This document shows, in pieces, positions 28,662 through 37,383 of a DNA stretch of 64,000 nucleotides; the first letter of the stretch is position 1; every line of letters starts with the position of its first letter. The stretch covers positions 62,001 to 126,000 of the forward strand of contig JAFTXN010000002.1 of the NCBI GenBank assembly GCA_017461605.1, read 5' to 3'. The position numbers were made by a program, and so were the translations under genes. This stretch comes from Bacteroidaceae bacterium. GTDB lineage: Bacteria; Bacteroidota; Bacteroidia; Bacteroidales; Bacteroidaceae. The notes below the pieces were generated by a model that saw nothing but the letters and a program-made list of their open reading frames with translations, ran no database searches and was not told the DNA's origin.

Positions 28662-30683
28662 ATGAATTGGAAAAAATATCTTACCCTAAGTGTAATTTTG
28701 AGCAGTGTTTGTTTGGGTGCAGATGCTCAAAGTCTGTTGCCCCAACCTCGCTACGTGGAAATGTCGAAGGGTAGCTACGATTTGAGTGCACCTTATCAGC
28801 AGATAAATGAAAGTGGAGTGCAACTTCCAATAGCTCTTGCTGCAGTCTTTGATGGCCGTTTGGCGTCTTCTGCTTCAGGGACCGCAAGTCAACGTGTGGT
28901 CTTTCGTAAGTTGCAGGGTGAGGTTTCAAGTTCTGAGGCTTATCGTTTGCAGGTTTATAAGGACTCTGTGGTTGTGTACGCTCCTGCTGAAATTGGATTC
29001 TTGCGTGCTGCACAAACGCTGACCCAACTTCGTGTTGCGCACAAACTTCCTTGTTGCACCATTGAGGATGCTCCGGCCTTTGCTTGGCGCGGTGCCATGC
29101 TTGATGTCTCGCGTCATTTCTTTCCGCTGAGCTATCTGAAACGCCAGATTGATGCGTTGGCTTCTTACAAGTTGAACCGTTTGCATCTGCACCTCACTGA
29201 TGCGGCCGGATGGCGTATGGAGATCAAGCGTTATCCGCGTCTCACCAATTTTGCTGCTTGGCGCACTGACAGCCTTTGGAAGTCGTGGTGTCAGAATGGC
29301 TGTCGCTATGTTACGCAGGGCACGCCCGGTGCTTACGGCGGCTATTACACGCAGCAGGAGTTGCGTGAGTTGGTTCGTTATGCGGCAGAGCGGGGCATCA
29401 CTATTGTGCCCGAAATCGAAATGCCGGCCCATTCGGAAGAGGTCTTGGCGGCCTATCCCGAACTGTCTTGTACGCATGAACCATACAAGCAGGCCGATTT
29501 TTGTCCCGGCAATATCGCAGTTTACGATTTCTTGGAGAATGTCCTGACTGAAGTGATGGAGGTCTTTCCTTCGGAGTACATTCATGTGGGAGGCGATGAG
29601 GCAGCTCGTGCTTCATGGGCCACGTGTCCGCTGTGCCGTCGCTTGATGGACGAACTGGGCACAGAAAAGACAGAGGACCTGCAGACGTACCTCATACGTC
29701 ACATGGGGAAATTCCTGCAGTCGCATGGGCGTCGCCTGGTGGGTTGGGACGAAATTATAGCTGATAGCCTGGCACCGGGAAGCACTGTGATGGTGTGGCG
29801 TGACAAGGAACTGGCTCGTGAAGCCATTTCCCGAGGCTATGAAGTGGTGTTGTCGCCCGGCAAGTTCTGTTATCTTGATGGCTATCAGGATGCACCTCCT
29901 TCGCAACCCGAAGCAATGGGAGCTTACCTTCCTTTGGAGCGTGTGTACTCGTATGCACCGTTACAAGGACTCACTCCGGAGGAATGTCGATTGGTTAAAG
30001 GAGTACAAGGTAATCTATGGGCAGAATATATTCCCTCTGAGCAGCATGCCGAACACATGCTCTATCCTCGCATCTTGGCCATAGCCGAAATGGGATGGAA
30101 TGGGGCAGTGCAGAAGAACTATGCCGATTTCCGTCAACGCGCCATGCACGAGACTGACCGCCTACGGGCGAAGGGTATCCGGGCTTTCGACCTGCGCCGA
30201 GAGATAGGTAATCGTTCGGACTACTTCCGGCCGGCACGTCACAAGGCGTTGGGAGCTTCGGTAAAGTATCTGTTGCCATACAACAACCACTATTGTGGCG
30301 CCGGTGATGCTACTCTGACAGACGGACTGCGAGGCGGATGGGATTTTGGTGATGGCCGTTGGCAGGGCTTCATACGCGGAAAACGATTTGATGTGGTGGT
30401 GGATTTGGGGTGCGCGCAGAAAATTTCGCGTGTGCATTGCAACATCATGCAGACATGTGGTCCGGAAATTTTCTTTCCGGCACGCTTTGTGGTGTCCGTA
30501 TCGGATGATGGTGAGAACTTCCGTGTGGTTCATGAGGAAGCCTCGCCGGTGGTGCGCACCTCATCACCCGAAATCAAGAAGTGGGGATGGAGTGGCCGTG
30601 AGCGTGCTCGCTACATCCGCTTGCAGGCTGAGCCTGGCGAGTTTGGTGGGTGGATTTTTGTAGATGAGGTAGAGGTGTACTAA
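28662..30683 (+). CDS. GH20 beta-N-acetylhexosaminidase
   Basis: A 673-residue secreted enzyme starting at MNWKKYLTLS (28662), which gives a signal peptide cleaved near ADAQ. The frame is open for 62 codons upstream, but that part overlaps the divergent gene and lacks similarity. It has a GH20b-type N-terminal domain, then the TIM barrel with LHLHLTDAAGWR and the catalytic pair Asp312-Glu313 in HVGGDEA. The C-terminal ~100 residues form an F5/8-type C (discoidin-like) carbohydrate-binding module. It should release terminal GlcNAc or GalNAc from host glycans, feeding the hexosamine kinase at 6445. Confidence 0.93.
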   Translation: MNWKKYLTLSVILSSVCLGADAQSLLPQPRYVEMSKGSYDLSAPYQQINESGVQLPIALAAVFDGRLASSASGTASQRVVFRKLQGEVSSSEAYRLQVYKDSVVVYAPAEIGFLRAAQTLTQLRVAHKLPCCTIEDAPAFAWRGAMLDVSRHFFPLSYLKRQIDALASYKLNRLHLHLTDAAGWRMEIKRYPRLTNFAAWRTDSLWKSWCQNGCRYVTQGTPGAYGGYYTQQELRELVRYAAERGITIVPEIEMPAHSEEVLAAYPELSCTHEPYKQADFCPGNIAVYDFLENVLTEVMEVFPSEYIHVGGDEAARASWATCPLCRRLMDELGTEKTEDLQTYLIRHMGKFLQSHGRRLVGWDEIIADSLAPGSTVMVWRDKELAREAISRGYEVVLSPGKFCYLDGYQDAPPSQPEAMGAYLPLERVYSYAPLQGLTPEECRLVKGVQGNLWAEYIPSEQHAEHMLYPRILAIAEMGWNGAVQKNYADFRQRAMHETDRLRAKGIRAFDLRREIGNRSDYFRPARHKALGASVKYLLPYNNHYCGAGDATLTDGLRGGWDFGDGRWQGFIRGKRFDVVVDLGCAQKISRVHCNIMQTCGPEIFFPARFVVSVSDDGENFRVVHEEASPVVRTSSPEIKKWGWSGRERARYIRLQAEPGEFGGWIFVDEVEVY

Positions 30684-30742
30684 GACAGCAACTTCCACTT
30701 CTGTCGGAGGAATATGGAAATGTAGATAGCAAGTCTGTCAAT

Positions 30743-30787
30743 AAAGAGCCGCCACAGGGAGAATCTCCTGCGGCGGCTTTATTCTTT
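30743..30787 (+). terminator. terminator of the GH20 gene
   Basis: AAAGAGCCGCC...GGCGGCTTT with inner GGGAGAATCTCC palindrome, then ATTCTTT; it lies between convergent genes. Confidence 0.78.
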
Positions 30788-30821
30788 GGGTTGGTAAGAC
30801 TTGTCAAGTGGGATAAGAATT

Positions 30822-31535
30822 TTATTCGTCTTCTCTCTTATCTCTGTTGCGGTGAGTGCGACTGTCGCGCGCCCGTTTCAGATAGTTCCTAACGAAAGGG
30901 TTGCGCATGAATTCGCGCGGTGCGCTCTGGATAATGCGCGCTATTTGATCCGTAATGACAGGTGAGGGGAATTGGTTGCAGAGCAGCATGAAGAACCCCG
31001 GTCCTAAGGCATTGTCGTAGTTGTCAATGATGAACTTGGTCTCCAAATCCTCTACCTTTTTATTCAGAATTTCTGCTTGTTTGGCAAACTGCCTTCTGTG
31101 CTTTTCGTTCCACTTACCCCTGCGCATCAGTTCGATACACTTTTGTTCGGCTTCCCACATTTCGTTCTCGATACTGAGCTTCTGTCGGAAGAAGTCGTAC
31201 AAGCAATCGTTGAGGGGGCCTCCGGAAACATGGCGCTCCATGTCATCGATATGCACAGTGAGCTTGGCGCGTTCCATCACGATGGGCATCACCACTTCCT
31301 CGCCCATGTAGAGATGTGCCATCATGACGGAGTCGATGTCTCCGATGAAGTTAAATCGTCCGTGCACCACTTCGCTGGAGTCAAGACAGCAAGTGCTGTT
31401 TCCGTCTTGCGATACACGCAGATATATCATTCTTCCGTCAAGCAGGTCGCCCGACGAATTGCCGGCGATGTTGTATTGCTCCGCACACGATGTGAGGAAC
31501 AGGAGACATGCTGCTATGTATAGAAGTCTGTACAT
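30822..31535 (-). CDS. lipoprotein with DUF4369-like domain
   Basis: A 237-residue lipoprotein from the ATG at 31535, giving a short signal peptide and lipobox LFLTSC (Cys17). Upstream codons in the frame cover the promoter and are excluded. Residues about 20-130 resemble the DUF4369 domain that precedes thioredoxin-like domains in Bacteroidetes proteins (strand pattern with DLLDGRMIYLRV, GRFNFIGDIDSVMMAHLYM). The thioredoxin part is absent; instead there is a helical, charged C-terminus ending RTHRNRDKREDE. Perhaps a truncated or stand-alone derivative. Function unknown. Confidence 0.72.
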   Translation of the reverse strand: MYRLLYIAACLLFLTSCAEQYNIAGNSSGDLLDGRMIYLRVSQDGNSTCCLDSSEVVHGRFNFIGDIDSVMMAHLYMGEEVVMPIVMERAKLTVHIDDMERHVSGGPLNDCLYDFFRQKLSIENEMWEAEQKCIELMRRGKWNEKHRRQFAKQAEILNKKVEDLETKFIIDNYDNALGPGFFMLLCNQFPSPVITDQIARIIQSAPREFMRNPFVRNYLKRARDSRTHRNRDKREDE

Positions 31536-31625
31536 GGTGCGTTGGTTGCCAAATAAGGCCTTCTGAACTTTTAGATTCTGACGGCCTATAATGTAGGAAA
31601 GCGCGTGGTGTTTCCGAATGCTTTG

Positions 31626-31633
31626 CAAATATA
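31626..31633 (-). promoter_or_regulatory. -7 box of the DUF4369 lipoprotein gene
   Basis: Minus-strand TATATTTG, about 90 bases before the 31535 start. Confidence 0.55.
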
Positions 31634-31845
31634 CGATGTCGCCGGTGAAAAAGTCAAGCAAGGCAGAGAGGTAATTGCCGAAAATAAGTGTTTTTAAGAA
31701 TTGTCTTGGAGAATGTAAAAAAACGCACCGATTTTTTCACATTTCCATGAGGTGGGAGAAATGAAAAAGCCTCTCGGCCGTTCGTGGGATGGGACAAGAG
31801 ACTTGAAGATAGTAAAAGCTGCTTTTGCTGTCGCAAGTGGGGTGT

Positions 31846-32223
31846 TTACTCCTCTTCCTGCTGCATCACAGAGGGGATGCGGAAAGATGTATATAGTTGT
31901 AGCACTGTGGCAATGGCCAAAACGAGTTTCCACTCATCACCACTGAAAGGTCTCAGCTGCAGTACGCTCATAAACATGAGGCCTCCGGCCACAATCAGCA
32001 AGACGGCCCCGATGAGCTGCTGTCGGCGCAGACGGCGCAAGATGATGTTTTTTCCATCGTAGCGTGCCAGCATTTGCATGGCTGCGAACATTACGGCTCC
32101 CAACGTGTAGACGAAAGGGGCAGCAAATTGCAACTCGGGAAATGCAGGCATGATGGCACCGGTCAACAATAGCAATCCGCCAAGACAATAGATGATATTT
32201 TGAGTTTTGGTGAGGCGATTCAT
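31846..32223 (-). CDS. small integral membrane protein
   Basis: A 125-residue protein with four predicted TM helices (about 9-29, 34-52, 70-88, 95-112), a basic loop RRLRRQQ between the second and third, and an acidic QQEEE end. Function is unknown. It follows the divIC/ftsB-like gene by 48 bases on the same strand and is probably expressed with it, so a role in the cell envelope is plausible but unproven. Confidence 0.72.
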   Translation of the reverse strand: MNRLTKTQNIIYCLGGLLLLTGAIMPAFPELQFAAPFVYTLGAVMFAAMQMLARYDGKNIILRRLRRQQLIGAVLLIVAGGLMFMSVLQLRPFSGDEWKLVLAIATVLQLYTSFRIPSVMQQEEE

Positions 32224-32271
32224 TTCTTGAAAGATGTATTCTTGTTGTGGTTCTTGCCGGATGTATCTATG

Positions 32272-32568
32272 TTATTCGAACACGTATACATCCTCATTGG
32301 GTTTCGACATTTTGAGCGACATTCTGGCCACACGTTCCACCGCTTCGGGGTCTGTCCTCAGACTGTTTAGCTGTTTTTTGTCGCGTGCATATTGTTCTTC
32401 GAAACGCTTTATTTCGCTTCGGAGAGTTTCATTTTCGCGATGCAGTTGGTATCTGGCCCAAAAGCTGTTGGTGTCCAGAAATCCGGCCACTGCAATGAAG
32501 ATTACAATGACGCAGAGATATTTGTTTCGTGCAATGATATTCCAAAAACCTTTGATTTTCTTTCCCAT
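32272..32568 (-). CDS. septum formation initiator (DivIC/FtsB family)
   Basis: A 98-residue bitopic protein with a short basic N-terminus, one TM helix (about 18-34), and a coiled coil (about 40-75, RENETLRSEIKRFEEQYARD). The C-terminus VARMSLKMSKPNEDVYVFE matches the conserved tail of FtsB/DivIC, which ties late divisome proteins together at the septum. It is expressed from the R7 repeat promoter, 24 bases upstream of its ATG. Confidence 0.88.
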   Translation of the reverse strand: MGKKIKGFWNIIARNKYLCVIVIFIAVAGFLDTNSFWARYQLHRENETLRSEIKRFEEQYARDKKQLNSLRTDPEAVERVARMSLKMSKPNEDVYVFE

Positions 32569-32591
32569 TTCGTTAGCCTTTTATCAATGTT

Positions 32592-32785
32592 GCAAAGTTA
32601 GTGCAAGGCGAGAGCAGAACAAAGCGAAAACTTGTTTTCTGCTTTGATATGCCGAGCCGCCGCCTAACTTCACGCAGCAAAGTTAGTGCAAGGCAAGAGA
32701 CAAGCCAAACGAAAAAACTTGTTTTTGCGTTTGGCTTGTCCGAGCCGCCTCCTAACTTGGGCGTAGCCAAAGTTAGGTGCAAGGT
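32592..32785 (-). repeat. promoter-hairpin repeat, locus R7 (two units plus a degenerate third)
   Basis: CAAAGTTA (plus reading) occurs at 32593, 32688 and 32768. The hairpin arms differ: GCAGAACAAAGC.../GCTTTGATATGC-like in the first, GACAAGCCAAACG/CGTTTGGCTTGTC in the second, a perfect 13-bp stem. The third copy has lost its arms. Confidence 0.86.
32593..32623 (-). promoter_or_regulatory. promoter of the divIC/ftsB-like gene
   Basis: Minus-strand TTTG (32623-32620), a 19-base spacer, and TAACTTTG (32600-32593). Confidence 0.8.
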
Positions 32786-32937
32786 ATCGTGGGGCGAAAA
32801 ATGCAGAGGGCTTCCCCGGTCCTCCCTGGGCTATATAGGACAGTCTCTATTGCTTGAGTGGGCATGATTACGCACTTGTTCGTTTTCTTCACGCCATAAA
32901 ATCAGTATGAAGCCGCATATTTCTGCCCCGAAAGTGC

Positions 32938-32945
32938 TACCTTCG
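32938..32945 (+). promoter_or_regulatory. possible -7 box of the GSCFA-murF/alr operon
   Basis: TACCTTCG, one base off the consensus, 17 bases before the ATG at 32963. Bases 32786-32937 show nothing else recognisable. Confidence 0.4.
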
Positions 32946-32962
32946 CCGCAGATACGGCCCTT

Positions 32963-33937
32963 ATGAATTTCAGAACGGAAGTGGAACTCCCCTCTACGCA
33001 ATTGCAGCTTCTGCCTGCCACGCGTTGTATGATGCTCGGCTCATGTTTTGCCGAACACATAGGCCGCCGTATGCACGAAACTCGCTTGACTGTTGATGTC
33101 AATCCGTTTGGCGTGATTTATAATCCTCTGTCCGTTCATGCCGCTCTGACTGCATTGTTAGATGGTAGCATTCCTCTCGATACATTCTTCCTTGGTGATG
33201 ATGGCCTGTGGCACAGTCGTTTGCACTCAGGCTGTTTCTCCGCAGCCACTCGCGAAACCTGCGAACAAGCCGTGCAGCAACGTATTGATGAGGCTCGCTT
33301 GGCTTTGTCCCAATTGGATGTGCTGTTTGTTACGTTTGGCTTCGCGCGCGCATATATATATAATGAGAATGGCAGCGTGGCCGGCAATTGCCACAAACAG
33401 CCAACTTCAGATTTCAGCGTGCACGACCTGTCGCCGAGTGATATAGTGGAATGTTGGCAGCCGCTGTTGCAACGTTTGCGTCAAGTGCGGCCCGAATTGC
33501 AAGTGGTGTTCACGGTCAGTCCTTATCGTTATCGCAAAACCGGTCTTCATGGCAATGCTTTGGGCAAAGCCTCGCTGCTGTTGGCCATTGATGAATTGTG
33601 TCGTAGCAACGAGGGGTGTCATTATTTTCCGGCTTACGAGATCGTTTTGGACGAACTGCGCGACTATCGCTTCTTCGAGGCCGATATGCTCCATCCGTCA
33701 TCGGTGGCCATTGACTATGTGTGGGAGCGTTTTCGCGCGTGGGCCTTTGCACCGGCTTTGCAGGAGATGCATGTCGAGTGGGAACGCCTGCTTCGGGCCT
33801 TGCAACACAGGCCATTGCACCCCGATAGTGAGGCTGCACGTCTGTTTCGTGCGCAGACAGAATGCCGTTTGGCCGAATTTGAACAGAAATGGAAACTTTC
33901 GCCTTACGATGCGAATAGCAATAAGACGGAAGACTGA
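32963..33937 (+). CDS. GSCFA-domain protein (SGNH-hydrolase-like)
   Basis: A 324-residue protein with the name-giving motif GSCFAEHIG near residue 26 and later VTFGFARAY and HPSSVAIDYVW segments of the GSCFA family, related to SGNH/GDSL esterases. The Ser of GSCFA and the His of the late HPS motif would be the catalytic pair. No signal peptide is seen, so it is probably cytoplasmic. Its substrate is unknown. The murF-alr fusion begins 24 bases downstream, and this linkage hints at a role around the cell wall. Confidence 0.85.
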   Translation: MNFRTEVELPSTQLQLLPATRCMMLGSCFAEHIGRRMHETRLTVDVNPFGVIYNPLSVHAALTALLDGSIPLDTFFLGDDGLWHSRLHSGCFSAATRETCEQAVQQRIDEARLALSQLDVLFVTFGFARAYIYNENGSVAGNCHKQPTSDFSVHDLSPSDIVECWQPLLQRLRQVRPELQVVFTVSPYRYRKTGLHGNALGKASLLLAIDELCRSNEGCHYFPAYEIVLDELRDYRFFEADMLHPSSVAIDYVWERFRAWAFAPALQEMHVEWERLLRALQHRPLHPDSEAARLFRAQTECRLAEFEQKWKLSPYDANSNKTED

Positions 33938-33961
33938 AAACGAAATTGAGAAGACTGAAAT

Positions 33962-36502
33962 ATGTTGATGGACTACGAAAAAAGTACAGACTCATCCACG
34001 GCTTCTATACAGCCCGGCAGATGGGGACGCTCCCGTTATTCTTTGGAGCAAATCGCATCGCTGATGGGGGCTCGCCGTTTCGGAACGGGAGAGACAGAGG
34101 TTGATCGTTTGCTCACCGACAGCCGTTCGTTGGCATTCCCGGAGAGTTCGCTTTTCTTTGCTCTGCGAACCCGTGTGGGCGATGGACATAAGTACATCCC
34201 CGATCTTTATCGTCGAGGTGTGCGTGCATTTGTGGTGGCTGATGTACCTGTCGATTTCTCTACACGCTATCCGGAAGCTTCTTTTCTACAGGTAGTCTCT
34301 CCGTTGCGTGCCTTGCAACGCTTGGCCGAGCGTCATCGCGATGCTTACTCCTTGCCTGTGATTGGCGTTACCGGTTCGAACGGCAAAACTGTGGTGAAAG
34401 AATGGCTCTATCAGATGTTGGCGCCTATGATGAACGTTACACGATCGCCGCGTTCCTACAATTCGCAGGTGGGAGTGCCGTTGTCGGTTTGGCTGCTCAC
34501 TCCGCAAACAAGCATCGGCGTCTTCGAAGCCGGCATATCGCAGCCCGGCGAGATGGACGCTCTGCGTGCCATTATTCAGCCCTCCATCGGAGTGTTTACC
34601 TATCTTGGACAGGCACATCAGGAGAATTTTGCTACACTGACCGACAAGTGTATGGAGAAGCTGAAGCTGTTTAGCGAAAGCGAGGTGCTGATCTACTGTG
34701 CTGACGATGCTGTTGTGAGTTCCTGCGTGGAGCGTTCGGGCTATGACTTCCGGCGTCTGGGATGGTCACGGCACGATGCCGAAAGTCCGCTCTATGTCAA
34801 GAGTGTGCAACAGGCCGATAACCGTACGCGCATCACCTATTGCTATGCAGGGCGCGAGGCCGAGGTTGTGGTTCCTTTTGTGGACGAAGCCTCCGTTACC
34901 AATGCCATTCATTGTCTGGCGGTGGCATTGTGGTTGCAGTTGCCGAGCGAGATGTTCACTCGCACTTTGGCACATCTCGAACCCGTCGGGATGCGATTGG
35001 AAGTAAAACAGGGACTTCGTTCCTGCACCATTATCAATGACAGCTACAATTCGGATATCAATTCATTGGACATTGCACTCGACTTTATGGCTCGCCGGCC
35101 GGAGGCCGCAGGTGGTCGGAAGGTGCTCGTGCTGAGCGACATTCTGCAGAGTGGACTCACGCTTGAGCAGCTCTATGGACGCGTGTCCGAGATGGTGAGT
35201 CGGCGTGGTGTGGACCTGTTGATAGGTGTGGGCAGGGAGATTTCGGCTGCGCAGTCCTATTTCACAATGCCGGGCCATTTCTTCTCGGATAGCGAAAGCC
35301 TGTTGGCGAGTGGTTTGCTCGATACTTTGGAGAGCTGTGTGGTACTGCTCAAAGGGGCAAGACCTTTCAACTTTGAGCAGGTGGGCGAACGAATGGCGCG
35401 GCGTGTGCATGAAACCACGCTCGAGGTGAACTTGGAAGCTGTTGCTGAAAATTTGAATTTCTATCGTTCGTTCATGAAACCCGAGACCAAGATGGTGTGC
35501 ATGGTCAAGGCTTCTGCCTATGGCTCGGGTGCTGTTGAAATAGCCAAGACCTTGCAGGACAGGGGTGTCGACTTCTTGGCCGTGGCCGTGGCCGATGAGG
35601 GAGTAGAGTTGCGCAAGGCCGGCATTACGGGTGATATCATCATCATGAATCCTGAGCCCACGGCATTTGGCACCATGTTCCGACACGCATTGCAGCCTGA
35701 GGTCTACAGTTTCGGACTGTTGGAGTCGCTCATCCGTGCGGCCGAGAGTGAAGGTATTACCGACTATCCTGTGCATATCAAACTCGACACCGGTATGCAC
35801 CGCTTGGGCTTCCATCCCGAGACCGACCTTCCGGTACTCATCGACAGGCTTCGTCATCAGTCGGCAGTGATACCCCGTTCGGTGTTCTCCCATTTTGTGG
35901 GTAGCGACAGCGACGGATTTGATACTTTCTCCCAACAACAGTTTGAGCGTTTCGATGTGGCTTCGCGCAGATTGCAACAAGCTTTCCCCCACAAGGTGCT
36001 TCGACACATCTGCAACAGTGCCGGCATTGAGCGATTCTCCGAGCGACACCTCGACATGGTGCGGTTGGGGTTGGGGCTATATGGCGTGAGTCCCATCGAT
36101 GGGCACATCATTCATAATGTGGCTACGCTGAAAACCACCATCCTGCAAATTCGTGAGGTAGAAGCCGGTGACACGGTGGGCTACAGTCGTCGCAGCAAGG
36201 TGGAACGCCCTTCGCGCATTGCTGCCTTGCCAATAGGTTATGCCGATGGCTTGGACCGTCGTTTGGGCAATGGGGTAGGGCATTGCTTGGTGGGAGGTAG
36301 GCCGGCACCCTATATAGGCAACATTTGCATGGATGTGTGTATGATTGACGTGACGGATATTCCGTGTGCTGAAGGCGATTCCGTGGAAATCTTTGGCAAC
36401 AATCTGCCTGTTACGACGCTGAGCGATTGGCTCGGAACCATCCCGTATGAAATTCTGACATCGGTGAGCGAGCGTGTGAAACGCGTATATTATCAAGCCT
36501 GA
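33962..36502 (+). CDS. bifunctional UDP-MurNAc-tripeptide D-Ala-D-Ala ligase / alanine racemase
   Basis: An 846-residue fusion, normal for Bacteroidetes. Residues about 25-475 are MurF, with ATP loop GVTGSNGKTVVK (Lys142). Residues about 480-846 are alanine racemase, with the PLP lysine Lys516 in VKASAYGSG and a VGYSRRSK active-site tyrosine region late in the protein. The two halves make D-alanine and add D-Ala-D-Ala to UDP-MurNAc-tripeptide. ATG at 33968 is an alternative start. It is second in a two-gene operon with the GSCFA gene and has its own terminator. Confidence 0.95.
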   Translation: MLMDYEKSTDSSTASIQPGRWGRSRYSLEQIASLMGARRFGTGETEVDRLLTDSRSLAFPESSLFFALRTRVGDGHKYIPDLYRRGVRAFVVADVPVDFSTRYPEASFLQVVSPLRALQRLAERHRDAYSLPVIGVTGSNGKTVVKEWLYQMLAPMMNVTRSPRSYNSQVGVPLSVWLLTPQTSIGVFEAGISQPGEMDALRAIIQPSIGVFTYLGQAHQENFATLTDKCMEKLKLFSESEVLIYCADDAVVSSCVERSGYDFRRLGWSRHDAESPLYVKSVQQADNRTRITYCYAGREAEVVVPFVDEASVTNAIHCLAVALWLQLPSEMFTRTLAHLEPVGMRLEVKQGLRSCTIINDSYNSDINSLDIALDFMARRPEAAGGRKVLVLSDILQSGLTLEQLYGRVSEMVSRRGVDLLIGVGREISAAQSYFTMPGHFFSDSESLLASGLLDTLESCVVLLKGARPFNFEQVGERMARRVHETTLEVNLEAVAENLNFYRSFMKPETKMVCMVKASAYGSGAVEIAKTLQDRGVDFLAVAVADEGVELRKAGITGDIIIMNPEPTAFGTMFRHALQPEVYSFGLLESLIRAAESEGITDYPVHIKLDTGMHRLGFHPETDLPVLIDRLRHQSAVIPRSVFSHFVGSDSDGFDTFSQQQFERFDVASRRLQQAFPHKVLRHICNSAGIERFSERHLDMVRLGLGLYGVSPIDGHIIHNVATLKTTILQIREVEAGDTVGYSRRSKVERPSRIAALPIGYADGLDRRLGNGVGHCLVGGRPAPYIGNICMDVCMIDVTDIPCAEGDSVEIFGNNLPVTTLSDWLGTIPYEILTSVSERVKRVYYQA

Positions 36503-36530
36503 GGCTTGCATCGATTACTATCATACATAA

Positions 36531-36574
36531 GACAACAGCGAACGTGCCTTTGCGCATGTTCGCTGTTGTCTTTT
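36531..36574 (+). terminator. terminator between convergent murF-alr and lptC
   Basis: GACAACAGCGAAC pairs perfectly with GTTCGCTGTTGTC, then TTTT. Confidence 0.85.
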
Positions 36575-36599
36575 CTGTATCCTGATTTGTTGAGAAGGG

Positions 36600-37355
36600 T
36601 CATGAGAAGCCGCTTTCGCGGTCCATCGAGGGAACTGCGCGTTCCATCTTAATAGGAGCACTTCGCATGGGTGGGAGCGAGTCGGCCGGTTGTGTTTCCT
36701 CTTCACCGCTCTTGCCGGGCATGGGCAGGAAGCCCTTGGTGCGGCGCACGTGGTACACGTTCATGTTTTCGTCCGAGCGAAACCAGTTGCCTTGCAACTC
36801 TTCGTCTGGCTTCACGATGTGGATGTGCTTGTTCGAATAAATCTCGTGGCGATTCATGTCCCAGAAGAGTTCCTCGGTGGCAAAGGTGGTTTGTGATGCC
36901 AAATTGTTGATGAATACGCGGCCACGCATTTCCCATAAGTTTTGGTTGTACCAGTAGGCGGTGTCTGCCGTGATGTAGAGATCAACCTTGAGCTTTTCGT
37001 CAAATCGCGTGAGGAAGATGCCTTTCGGAAAGGTTTGGCGAGGAGGCTTCGTTTTGTCGTAAACGCGCCATTCCTCAGCCACGATTTTGTAGCGCATCAC
37101 ACCGGAGTCCGAAATCATTTTTGACACACCGTATGTGGTCATTACGGGCATGGAGTCGCGCTCCTGCACTGCTGCACCCATGGGGGGAGCCTCCGAACCG
37201 CAACCGGTGGCGACGCAGGTCAAGAGCATGAGGCCAAGTGTGGCAAGGGCCGACATCCGGAGGGCTTTGCCACTTGCAGATGAAAGCGCTTGTCGTACTC
37301 CTTGCTGCAGTTTGCAGACTTGCAGCCGGGTTTCGGTTCTTTCGCTAAGGCGCAT
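36600..37355 (-). CDS. lptC: LPS export protein LptC
   Basis: A 251-residue protein with a hydrophobic segment ending in a lipobox-like CVATGC (about residue 52). The LptC beta-jellyroll follows: YKIVAEEWRVYDKTKPPRQT, FPKGIFLTRFDE, TADTAYWYNQNLWEMRGRV, and ELFWDMNRHEIYSNKHI. LptC carries lipopolysaccharide from the inner-membrane ABC transporter to LptA. A start at the Met near 37256 would give a more usual short leader, so the first 33 residues are doubtful. It is the last gene of the six-gene mtaB operon. Confidence 0.87.
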   Translation of the reverse strand: MRLSERTETRLQVCKLQQGVRQALSSASGKALRMSALATLGLMLLTCVATGCGSEAPPMGAAVQERDSMPVMTTYGVSKMISDSGVMRYKIVAEEWRVYDKTKPPRQTFPKGIFLTRFDEKLKVDLYITADTAYWYNQNLWEMRGRVFINNLASQTTFATEELFWDMNRHEIYSNKHIHIVKPDEELQGNWFRSDENMNVYHVRRTKGFLPMPGKSGEEETQPADSLPPMRSAPIKMERAVPSMDRESGFS

Positions 37356-37383
37356 TGACAGACGAATGATGAGAGGGAAGAAA

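Noticed and set aside
31752-31946. Short plus-strand frame opposite the membrane-protein gene
   Set aside because: It overlaps the end of a better-supported gene antisense, with no promoter or family signal.
33962-36502. The murF-alr fusion as an anomaly
   Set aside because: This fusion is normal in Bacteroidetes and is not a sequencing or gene-calling error.
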